Positions 55,906-64,000 of a DNA stretch of 64,000 nt are shown piece by piece (the stretch's first letter is position 1; each line of letters opens with the position of its first letter). The DNA is from Rhizomys pruinosus (Eukaryota > Chordata > Mammalia > Rodentia > Spalacidae): contig VZQC01000373.1 in the NCBI GenBank assembly GCA_009823505.1, positions 925,501 to 989,500 of the forward strand. Direction: 5' to 3'. The position numbers and the translations under genes were made by a program. The notes below the pieces were generated by a model. It made no database searches and was not told the origin of the DNA. It saw only the letters and a program-made list of their open reading frames with translations.

Positions 55906-56500
55906 GCTCTGCTTTGAATGCTCAAAATGACATCTGATAACATATCTTTTTAAGTCTATTTTCTTTAACTGAATCAGGATGAAGAATGTGGTTCAGGGGA
56001 CAGCAACAGCTGATGTGGTCTATTATTTAAGTCGTAATGAATATGGAGCCAAATGGAAATGGAGAAAGTAGGATGTTACCCAGATGTGCTCCAGTGCCAG
56101 CAGGGGCAAGAGAGAGGGTGCTCAGAAAGCCTCCAGGCTGGCTTCTGGCTCCCAGTGAGAGTGGCAGGGGTATCAAAAGCAGTTAACTCCTTCTTGGAAT
56201 TTGCATAACACTGGCAGAACCTGCTTCAGACATAACAACCCCAGGCAGCCAGTGTCCCCTCCCAAGAGTTCCAACCTTCCTCTGCTTCTTTAAGACCCTC
56301 TCCAAGGCATGGTGGCCCCACTTTCTTCAGGTGCTACCTCCTACTTGTTGGGGAGTTTTCTTTATATTTCCACTTATTATAGTGATAAAATATTATACAT
56401 ACCTAATTCTGCATATTAAATCCTGTCTTTTCAAAGAACTATGATTTCTGCTCTGACAAGACTGTGCCATATACCCGTTTATTCTAGTACAACATCACTG
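55906..56500. other. Unassigned sequence
   Basis: Moderately GC-rich 56040-56340 (purine- and CTC-rich patches) but without a family or open frame that I can support. Could be LTR-derived. Confidence 0.4.
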
Positions 56501-56505
56501 GGTCC

Positions 56506-56865
56506 TGTCAGGGTGTGAGCTCCAGAAGCCCATCGGAATGCAGAGACACCTAAGACTGGAGGTCCAAGAACCTGCTCTACTAGGCATGGCCTTTGGTTAT
56601 GCTAAAGCAGGCCACCCCTGATTACTCAGGAATCTTCCACCTCGCCCCTCACCCTTCGGAAGCCAGATTCCAGACTCCGACCCACCCCCACTCCCCCTGA
56701 ATCTCATCCCCACCTTCTCCCTTAAATTCCCAAGCCAGACGCCATTCTGGGCTTGGCTCCTTCTCTCCCCTGAGCCTAGCCCCGGCTACTCTGAATTAAA
56801 CTTTGCTCCGAAGAACTCAGACCTCGTGGCTTTTCATTCCAGGGGGAGCGCGTCATAACCTTACA
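56506..56865 (+). mobile_element. Solo LTR, 360 bp, with clean 5-bp TSD
   Basis: Ends TGTCAGGG...CCTTACA and is flanked by ggtcc on both sides (56501-56505, 56866-56870). Inside: a C-rich U3-like part, 'cccttaaattccc' and an attaaa at 56795-56800 followed by 'ctttgctccgaagaactcag', as around an LTR poly(A) site. A 5-bp TSD fits ERVL or ERVK integration; I cannot name the family. No internal genes. Several CpGs remain near the 3' end. Confidence 0.82.
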
Positions 56866-56870
56866 GGTCC

Positions 56871-57520
56871 TTGCTTCAAACCAGTACTAGAGAGATACAC
56901 TCAACTGCTTGCTACCCTGTTTCACTGACCTCACAACAAAAAGACATAAGCGAATGTTCTAAGGGACTTTGGTAAAAGCCTCATGCGAACATGTAATGAC
57001 TCTCAGTCCTTCAATGGAAAAGGTCGCACTTCCTTTACTATCAAGGCCATGTGGCAGAAAAAACAAAACAGTGCTGACAGCATTTTCACATACTTTGTGT
57101 TCAACTATCTTTTGCACAACCTCATTAAAATCATAGTACTTAGAAAGAAAATTGAAAAAAATCATTTAGTTAATTTGCTTGCTCAAGGCAGGACTAAGTC
57201 CTGATACTTGCTTTATTTAGATATCTATCAAAGTTAGACATGAGGCATTCATAAAGTGAGCAGATGAGAGCTCTACAATCAGGATTACAGAGCGCGTTCA
57301 CTTAGTAAGAAACTTCTCACATAGATGGATGATTTTTAACCAAAGATAGACATATGATGGTTGACACCATGTTGATTAGTTGACACCATGTTGATATTCA
57401 TACCTTGATTTAGTACATATGCTATCTTTGCATATGTAGAAGAGAGAAAAAGATATGGAAGAAAAATAGTATAAATGTTATTGATTGATTGAATGATTGG
57501 ATATAGACATGGGTTTATGT
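56871..57520. other. Unassigned A/T-rich sequence
   Basis: Two overlapping frames of about 70 codons on opposite strands (56959-57204) have no family resemblance. A direct repeat 'ttgacaccatgttgat' occurs twice at 57361-57394. Confidence 0.45.
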
Positions 57521-57650
57521 CATAGTGCACCTGTGGATGTTAGAGGACAACCAACAAGAGCTGGTTTATTCCTTCCATTGTGTGGGTGCTGGGAAGTCAT
57601 GCTTGGTGGCAAGTGACTTTCACAACTAAGCTATTTTTATAGTCCATAAT
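57520..57650 (-). mobile_element. Old tRNA-derived SINE (B3-like)
   Basis: 'gtggatgttagaggacaacc', 'cattgtgtgggtgctgggaag', 'cttggtggcaagtgactttcac': reverse copy of the family at 38930 and 54960. Confidence 0.65.
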
Positions 57651-58117
57651 ATTTTCTCAATCAATCAATATAAGGTCACTACAACTAAGATGTATTAAAG
57701 TCTCGTCCTGAGCCTAAATATATTTATTTGGTTTTAAGACCAAAGTAATCCTTTTATTTTAATGCTTTTATTGATGTTTTGTGTATTTCAGACATCATTT
57801 TTCAGTTCACTTTAGTCATATTCCCCTTTCCCTTCCCCCCACCCCAGATCATGCATTCTGCCATAACTGTCCTGCATCTTTCTCTCAGTCTTTTTTTTTA
57901 TGTTTAGGCATTCGCATTTTACTCCATTAATTTTATATTACTCTAAAATATGGATACATACTCTCCACCCATATACAGTAATTACAGAGTCTGAAAGTAA
58001 GTGGTGGGTAGATTCTACAGCCCATTGAGAGATTTGCATTATAACAGCATAGTTGCTTTCAGATAACAGAAACATAACAATGATGTTAGAGCTTACCTTT
58101 CAAGCGGGGATTTGGTC

Positions 58118-59050
58118 TTAGCATCCACAAATGAGGGAGACCATTTGACACTTCTTTTTCTGGGACCCTGTTACTTCACTTAGCATATTGGCTTCAGGCT
58201 CTATCCATTTACCTGCAAAGTTCATGATGTCATCTTTCTTTACTGCCGAGTAGTAGTACTCCATTGTATAGATGTACCATATTTTTGTCATCCACTCATC
58301 TGTTGAGGGGCACTGGGTTGATTTCAGCTCTTCACTATTGCGAAGAGAGCTGCAATAAACATGGATGTGCATTTATCTTTGCAGTAGGATGAGTCTTGTG
58401 AGTATATACCCAGGAGTGGTATGACTGGGTCAGGTGGTAGGCTCATTTTGAGTCTTTTATGTGTTCTCCAGACTGCTTTCCATAATGGTTGTACAAGTTT
58501 ACATTCCCACCAGCAGTAGATGAGTGTTCCACTTTCCACAACCTCTCCAGCATTTGGTGTCTTTTGTTTTCTTGATCTTAGCCAGTCTTATCAGAGTGAG
58601 ATGATATCTGAGAGTGGTTTTAATTTGCATTTCCTCAATTATTAATGATGTTGAACACTTTTTAAGATGTTTCTCAGCCATCTTTAATTCCTCACTGGTG
58701 AAGTCTCTGTACAGCTCTTTATTCCATCTTTTGAGTAGGTCATTTGTTTTCTTATTTCTTTGTTTTTTGAGTAGTTTATATATTCTTGACTTTAATGGTC
58801 TGTCAGATGTATCACAGGTGAAGATTTCCTCCCACTCTGTGGATTTTCTCTTCACTTCCTTGATTGTTTCTTTCACTGTACAGAAGATTTTGAGTTTTAT
58901 GAGGTCCCATTTGTCAACTGTTGACCTTATTTCCTGTGCAGCTGCTGTCCGATTTAAAAAGTCTATTCCTATGCCTATGTCTTGTAGGTTGTTGCCACCT
59001 TTTTCTTCTATCACCTTCACGGTTTCCGGTTTCACGTTGAGATTTTTCAT
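58118..59050 (-). pseudogene. L1 ORF2 C-terminal domain (two open segments)
   Basis: 183 open codons at 59050-58499 cover the ORF2 C-terminal region (KVIEEKGGNNLQDIGIG, RIYKLLKKQRNKK, AEKHLKKCSTS, CWRGCG). The cysteine motif is split by a frameshift near 58530. It continues in another frame (58539-58324, CWWECKLVQPLWKAVWRT) and a third (58372-58118) to the ORF2 stop. Compared with 17245-17935, this copy keeps the 5 bp lost there. Confidence 0.88.
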
Positions 59051-59330
59051 CCACTTGGAATTTATTTTTGTACAGGGTGAGAGGTAGGGGTTTAATTTTG
59101 TTCTTCTACAAATGGTGATCCAATTTTGCCAGCACCATTTGCTGAAGATGCTATCTTTCCTCCATTGATGTTTTTATGCCCCTTTGTCAAATATGAGGTG
59201 GCTGAAATTGTATGAGCTCCTTTGGATCTTCAATTTTGTTCTGTTGGTCAATGTGTCTATTTTTGTGCCATTGCTGGGCTATCTTTCTGACTAAGGCTCT
59301 GTAATATAGCTTGAAGTTTGGTAGAGCAAT

Positions 59331-59354
59331 CCTCCCCCCCCCCTCGCCCCACCC
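59331..59354. repeat. C-run inside L1 ORF2
   Basis: Expanded C-tract (10 consecutive C's, then ctcgccccaccc) at an L1 position that in other copies has a much shorter run. It causes a frameshift in ORF2. Confidence 0.75.
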
Positions 59355-59744
59355 ATATTGTAATGTTCACTCAGGGTTGCTTTAGTAATTCAAGGTCTTT
59401 TCTTTTTTCCATATGAATTTAAGGATTTTTTTTCCAAGTCTGTGAAGAAGCTCATAGGGATTTTGATTGGGATTCCATTGACTCTGCATATCAATTTGGC
59501 TAAAATGGACATTTTAACTATATTAATTTTCCCAATCCATGAGCACGGAGGTCTTTCCATCTTTTGACGTCATTTTCAATCCCTTCTTCAGGGGTTTAAA
59601 ATTTTTGTTATAGAGGTCTTTGGTGTCATTGGTTAGGTTTTTCCCAGATATTTTTATTATTTTTGACGCTATTGTGAGTGGGAAGATCTTCTTATATTCC
59701 TTTTCCACTTGTTTATTGTTGGTGTAAAGAAAGGCTACTGATTT

Positions 59745-60005
59745 CTCTTTTTTTAAATATATTTTAAATTTTTTATTTATTTTTCTCTATGTGTATGAAT
59801 GTACTGTCTGCATGCAGGTCTGTGCACCCGTGTTGTGCAAGGCTGTGGAGGTCAGAAGAGGGTGTTGGATTCCCCTGGAACTGGAGTTCTTCTGGAATTG
59901 GAGTTTCAGATGGTTCTCAGCCGCCATGTGGGTGCTGGGGATCGAACCCCGATACTCTGCAAGAGCAGTCAGTAATCTTAACCACTAGGCCATCTCTGTA
60001 GCCCC
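59745..60005 (-). mobile_element. B2 SINE inserted in L1
   Basis: Reverse B2 with perfect 12-bp TSD ggctactgattt (59733-59744, 60006-60017) taken from L1 ORF2 sequence. B box slightly mutated (ggttcgatccc at 59937-59947 reads ggggttcgatccc on the minus strand with one change). Carries the 17-bp duplication. Confidence 0.96.
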
Positions 60006-60066
60006 GGCTACTGATTTTTCTAGGTTAAATTTGTAGCCCATCACTTTATTAAACTCCAAATTTTTT

Positions 60067-60282
60067 CTAGAGTTTTCTGGTGGAGCTTTTTGCATCCCTT
60101 AGGTAAACTATCATATCATCCTGAAAACATGATAGCTTAACTTCTTCTTTTCTGATTAGTACTCTTTTAAGTTCCTTCTTTTGACTTATTGCCCAAGCAA
60201 GTGTTTCAAGCACTATTTTGAAGAGGAGTGGTGATAAGAGACAGCCTTGCTGGGTTCCTGCCTTTAAGAGGAATGGTTCCAA
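60067..60282 (-). pseudogene. L1 ORF2 RT catalytic segment
   Basis: 72 codons: [23 protein letters not shown] then [20 protein letters not shown]. The catalytic tetrapeptide is F-Q-D-D (60115-60126), where active elements have F-A-D-D. Followed by a stop. Confidence 0.88.
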
Positions 60283-60620
60283 TTTTTCTCCATTTAGGAT
60301 GATGTTGGCAGTGGGTTGCTATATATGGCTTTGATCATGTTGAGCAATGTTCCCTTCTTCTACCATGAAACCATCTGGACTTGGACTTTTTTTTAGTTCG
60401 GAGGTTTTTAATTACATCTTCAATTTCCTCAAATATTATGTGTCTGTTTAAACTGTCAATCTCTTATGGTTAAGCTTTGTTGGCTTCCAGGATTTCAGAT
60501 ATTCATCCATTTCTCTTAGGTTTTCAAATTTAGTGGAGTAAAGGTTTTTCAAATATTCCCATATGATTGTCTGGATTTTTTCTTTGTCTGTTGTGATGTT
60601 TCTTCTTTCATCACAAATAC

Positions 60621-60623
<3 letters not shown>

Positions 60624-60671
<48 letters not shown>
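60624..60671. repeat. (CT)n microsatellite inside L1 ORF2
   Basis: About 23 uninterrupted CT units on the plus strand. Comparison with 8041-8100 shows the run replaces ordinary L1 codons after the 'RPLAQL' block, giving a RERERE tail in translation. Confidence 0.93.
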
Positions 60672-60672
<1 letters not shown>

Positions 60673-61060
60673 GTCTCAACTGGGCTAGAGGTCTGTCTAT
60701 TTTGTTTATCTTTTCAAAGAACCAGCTTTTGGATTCATTGATTTTATGTATTGTTTTCCTTGTTTCTATTTCATTGATTTCTGCTTTGATTTTTATTTCT
60801 TCCCATCTGTTGGATTTAGGGTTCATTTGTTGTTGTTTCTCAAGTGTTTTTAGCTGTAGTGTTAGATCATTTATTTGTTCCCTTTCTGTTTTTTTGATGT
60901 GGGGACTTAGGGCTATAAATTTCCCTCTTAAGACTGCTTTTAAAGTATCCTACAGGTTTTGTTTTGTTGTATTGTCTTTTTCATTCAGTTCCATGAATAC
61001 TTTTATTTCTCTCTTTATTTCTTCCCTGACCCATTCATTATTTAGGATTGTGTTGTTTAG

Positions 61061-61405
61061 TCACCATGTGTTCTTGTAGCTAGTTGGGCTTATTCTGGTG
61101 TTCATATTGAGCTTTATTGCACTATGGTCTGATAGAATACATGGAATAATTTCTATCCTTTTGTATTTGTTGAGGTTTCTTTTGTGGCCTAGTATGTGGT
61201 CGATTTTGGAGAATGTTCCGTGGTGCGCTGAGTAGAGAGTATATTCTCTGGCATTCACTTGGAATATTTTTTTTTCCCATCCATTCATTCTAAGGTGTTG
61301 TCTGTCCTTGAGCATTAGATGGATTTCTTGTTTAATACTGGGGATATTTTTGTCCATGTTTTTAGCTTTCATAGTTTGCACTGAGAAGTCAGCTGTGATT
61401 CTCAT
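61061..61405 (-). pseudogene. Chimeric L1 frame: ORF1 C-terminus joined to ORF2 endonuclease
   Basis: 114 open codons. Residues 1-15 (MRITADFSVQTMKAK) are ORF1 C-terminal domain. Residues about 22-51 (KQEIHLMLKDRQHLRMNGW...IFQVN) are early ORF2 endonuclease, including the QE pair that in active EN contains a catalytic glutamate. Residues 52-114 (AREYTLYSAHHGTFSKIDHILGHK...) are late endonuclease. Two deletions explain this, at about 61360 and about 61253. The early EN active-site residues and much of the fold are missing. Confidence 0.85.
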
Positions 61406-61432
61406 GGGTTTCCCCTTATATGTAACATGTTT

Positions 61433-61693
61433 TTATCTTGTGGCTTTCCGTATTTTGACTTTGTTTTGAGCATCTAGTGTTTTAACAATTATATGGCATG
61501 GGGAATTTCTTTTCTGGTCTTGTCTATTTGGTGTTCTATGTGCTTCTTGTATTTGTATGGGTTTGTCATTTTTCAGTTTTGGGAAATTTTCTTCTATTAT
61601 CATGTTGAAGATCTGGTCAATAGTGCTGTCTTGGGATTTTTCTCTTCCTCTATCCCTATGATGCAGAGGTTTGGTCTTTTCATAGTGTCTCAC
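61433..61693 (-). pseudogene. L1 ORF1 RRM segment
   Basis: 86 codons with FNMIIEENFPKL, IQIQEAHRTPNRQDQKRNSPCHIIVKTL and NKVKIRKATR, the RRM of rodent ORF1p, an RNA-binding trimer protein of the L1 RNP. A short gap and frame change separate it from the coiled coil. Confidence 0.92.
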
Positions 61694-61930
61694 ATTTCCT
61701 GGTTATTCCACTCTTGTTTTTTTTTTTTTTAATTTTTCATAATCTTTACTTGAGCATTCTAGTTGCTTCATGTTATCCTGTGGGTCTGATATTCTTTGCT
61801 TCTTTCATTCTGCTTTGGAGGCTTTTTCCCATCATTTCCTGTTGCCTGGATGAATGTTCAATTTCATTTTTCATTTCATCCTGAGATTTCTTTAGTATTT
61901 CCACTTCTTTCTGGAGCCTGTCATTTTGGT

Positions 61931-62197
61931 TCATTGGTCATTTACTTTTTTCATTTTGGCCTGTGGTTTTTCCAGTATTTCCATTTCCTTCTGGAGTTTG
62001 TCATTTTCTCCCTTTATTTCTTTCCAACATTTTTCATTATCTCCCTCTAGGTCCTTCTTAAGTTTTTCAATCTCTCTCCTTAGTTCTTTCCAATATTTGT
62101 CATTATCTCCCTCTTGGTCTTTCTTGAGTTTTTCATTCTTTCCCCTTAGTTCTCTAATTTCATTGAATATGTCTACAATTGTTCTTCTAAGGTCCAT
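61931..62197 (-). pseudogene. L1 ORF1 coiled coil with 22-residue tandem repeat
   Basis: 88 codons, charged heptad-like sequence (LRGKNEKLKKDQEGDNDKYWKEL..., IEKLKKDLEGDNEKCWKEI). Two 66-bp units, 62086-62151 and 62020-62085, encode related 22-residue blocks. ORF1p trimerises through this region in known L1s. Ends at a stop before the RRM part. Confidence 0.9.
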
Positions 62198-62239
62198 GTC
62201 TTGGTTTCCTTCCAGGGAGATCTCATTGTAGGAATCTTC

Positions 62240-62534
62240 TGTATGGTTGGTTGAGTTTGGTGTGGATTTATTATGAGCTTTTCAGATGTTGATTTTTCTT
62301 TGTGACTTTGACATGTGGATTTGTTTGTTTATTTGTTTCTTTGGATTCTGGTGCCTCAATATTGGCCGCACAGACTATAATCACTAATACTGCACGTGCT
62401 AGATCCTCTGCACCACAGCTTCACCAGTTGCGGGGGTATTGCTACCTTGTTGGCCAACACATGTCATGCACTAAGTGCATGCTAGTGTTGTGGTGTGTGC
62501 ACATGTAACTCTGCCCATGTCTCAAGCTGGAAAT
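62240..62534 (-). mobile_element. L1 5'UTR remnant
   Basis: Upstream of ORF1 in the minus-strand L1, bounded by the TSD at 62535. Richer in GC than the rest, with the palindrome catgcact/agtgcatg at 62465-62481. I see no tandem promoter monomers of mouse type. Confidence 0.6.
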
Positions 62535-62599
62535 CCAAAGTAATCTTTTAAATTAAAAGATCTTAATCTCTTATTTTATTTATTTATTTACTTATTTAT

Positions 62600-62722
62600 T
62601 ATCTATTCCTCTTGAGATGGAGTTTCCTTGTAGCTCTAGCTGGCCTAGAACTTAATTTTTAGACCAAGCTGGCCTCTAACTCAAAGATCTGTCTACTTCT
62701 GCGTCCTGAGTGCTGGGTCCAG
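62600..62722 (-). mobile_element. Old B1 SINE
   Basis: Diverged reverse B1 ('cttgagatggagtttccttgtag', 'gcgtcctgagtgctggg'), preceded by a (TTTA)-rich stretch 62572-62598. Confidence 0.85.
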
Positions 62723-63028
62723 GTAGAGCCCAGCAAACCTTCCTGGACAGCTGCATACAGTCCTATTTCTGTTAGATCCTATTCCTGCTAAGTTTAGTCC
62801 TTAGTCTCCATTCCCATTTTATCTATCTGCTGTGATGGAGCCATGTTCAATGCACTGGGGATGTGTATGTGAAATGGCGTGGACCTTAAATATCTGATTT
62901 ATAAGTGACATCAAGCATGGTTATTGACCTTCAAGGAATTCGTAACCATAATAAGACTTCCTTTCCTTGGACTCTTCTGAGATATCAACCTGTGAGGTCA
63001 CAGCATAAACTTTGTCACTGTATTTTTG
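62723..63028. other. Unassigned sequence
   Basis: About 300 bp with nothing recognised. Confidence 0.45.
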
Positions 63029-63182
63029 TTTTGTTTTGTTTTGTTTTTGACAGGGTCTCCCTGTAACCCAAGAAGCCTGAAACTCACTGGGTAGACCAGT
63101 TTGCTCTTGGTCTCATAGAAATTTTCCCTGCTTCTGCCTCCCAGTTTCTGGGATTAAAGGCATGCACCACCATGCCTGGCCT
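63029..63182 (-). mobile_element. B1 SINE
   Basis: Reverse B1 with (TTTTG)n tail and a well-preserved 5' side ('ctgggattaaaggcatgcaccaccatg'). The middle is diverged. Confidence 0.92.
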
Positions 63183-63357
63183 TCTCTCAATCTTTACTTC
63201 TATATTCACTTTGGGTAATATATACATATGTATCGTCTAATTCAGGAAGTTCAAGTGTTGATTTGTAGGTTGAGTTATATATTAGAAAGCTTAGAATTAT
63301 TCTGCTTGATGTAGGGCATTTCCAAAGGACACAGAAGTCATACATGTTTCTACCAAA

Positions 63358-63416
63358 AATTATATATATACATATATATACATATGTATATGTATATATA
63401 CATATGTATATATATG

Positions 63417-63458
<42 letters not shown>
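63358..63458. repeat. (TA)n / TACATA compound microsatellite
   Basis: About 100 bases of TA and CATATG units ending in about 17 TA repeats (63421-63456). Self-complementary throughout. It gives YIYIYI translations on both strands, not genes. Confidence 0.96.
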
Positions 63459-63459
<1 letters not shown>

Positions 63460-64000
63460 GGCCAGGTTACATTCTACCATAAGAGATATTGATCCTGCTG
63501 ATACTATTGTCACATTTGAGATTTCCATGGAGTACGATCTTTGATTTAACAAAGGATTCTCCCAATTCACCAGTGTTTCAGAAGCTTCATATTCTCTTTT
63601 GTTCTAGAAATTAAAAATCATTGGTATTTAAGTCAACTGACTTTATTCACATGCTCTAAGATAATTTTAGAAATCTATTCACTACTCACATTTTTAGTTT
63701 AGTTTCATCATAAGTTTTAATAGTTGCAAAAGATGTAGTTTTAGCATACTTAAAATATTGATATTTTAAAATAGAATTGTGATATCACTTTTAAACATAT
63801 ATCCCATGCAATTTAAATTCATAAGGATATGGTAGTATCATCCATATAAAAAATATTGAACAAGCTCTTCTTTAAAAGTCAAAAATTCTATCTTGGCCCC
63901 TTTCCTTCCACTTCATAGTTTCCCTTCCTTTTCTGTATAGAATTTATGCTTAGGCATCCTAATGTTTGAATATCTTTTAATGACTATCCAGTGGAATACT
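63459..64000. other. Unassigned A/T-rich sequence
   Basis: No repeat, RNA gene or significant open frame recognised to the right edge. Confidence 0.5.

Larger units (their letters stand above)
57756..62534 (-). mobile_element. LINE-1, nearly complete layout with internal deletions
   Basis: The most complete L1 here. TSD ccaaagtaatc plus following T's at 57740-57755 and 62535-62550 (one-base indel) bounds it. In minus-strand order: 5'UTR (62534 to about 62240), ORF1 (coiled coil and RRM), ORF2 EN fragment, RT, C-terminal domain, then 3'UTR (58117-57756). A B2 (59745-60005) and a (CT)n run (60624-60671) interrupt ORF2. ORF2 is about 0.8 kb short of full length, the RT motif is F-Q-D-D, and frameshifts occur, so it is inactive. 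Confidence 0.93.

Noticed and set aside
58614..59087. A 157-codon plus-strand hydrophobic protein
   Set aside because: It is the antisense of L1 ORF2 coding sequence (58499-59050 minus); long antisense frames are a by-product of L1 codon composition.
61493..62231. Plus-strand hydrophobic frames of 80-100 codons
   Set aside because: Antisense of L1 ORF1 RRM and coiled-coil sequence.
63187..63570. A 127-codon minus-strand frame with YIYIYI repeats
   Set aside because: Translation of the TA microsatellite and flanks.

Overview
The window is repeat-dense nuclear DNA from a muroid rodent. The rodent assignment rests on many B1 (7SL-derived) and B2/B3 (tRNA-derived) SINEs, ID and B4 elements, rodent-type LINE-1 with Lx-like 3' ends, and MT2-like ERVL LTRs. 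Older eutherian MIR, L2 and L1M fragments are also present. The youngest B2 copies carry a 17-bp internal tandem duplication that older copies lack, which looks like a lineage marker. I cannot name the species from sequence alone. I found no functional protein-coding gene, no intact functional RNA gene, no CRISPR array and no bacterial or plasmid-type feature. Nearly every longer open frame is a piece of L1 or a B2 read in one of its frames.

Layout. 1-11 kb: two broken plus-strand L1s (one running off the left edge, one with an apparently inverted 5' end) carrying B1 and B2 insertions, with an Lx-type L1 3' end between them. 11.6-13.5 kb: an older L1 interrupted by a solo LTR, then L1 3'UTR and L1M fragments. 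13.9-20.7 kb: minus-strand L1 3'UTR, an ERVL-like LTR fragment, an L1M piece, a fairly young truncated L1 (17.2-18.3 kb) and a 5'-inverted L1 (19.8-20.7 kb). 20.7-29.8 kb: mostly unique AT-rich DNA with B2s, a second copy of the solo-LTR family, MIR, L1M and L1 3'UTR debris. 29.8-33.1 kb: an old L1 hit independently by an Rpl13a processed pseudogene and by a small inverted L1 that seems to carry a 3' transduction. 33-49 kb: unique sequence dotted with MIR, B1/B2/B3/B4/ID, MT2-like and MaLR-like LTRs and microsatellites. 49.5-54 kb: Lx 3' end, microsatellite, and about 1 kb of repeat-free sequence. 54.0-54.7 kb: a composite retro-insertion joining an antisense 5S rRNA fragment to two tandem L1 3' ends. 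55-57.7 kb: L2, a 360-bp solo LTR and unique DNA. 57.8-62.5 kb: a minus-strand L1 bounded by target-site duplications, with 5'UTR, ORF1, ORF2 and 3'UTR but internal deletions and a B2 inside. The right end has two B1s and a TA-rich microsatellite.

There is no gene network here. The interest is insertion mechanics: several insertions have readable target-site duplications (TSDs), so nesting order, 5' inversion, transduction and template switching can be inferred. I did not find a convincing undescribed biological system; the strongest unusual objects are the 5S-L1 composite, the inverted L1 with candidate transduction, and the L1 whose ORF1 is joined to the ORF2 endonuclease.
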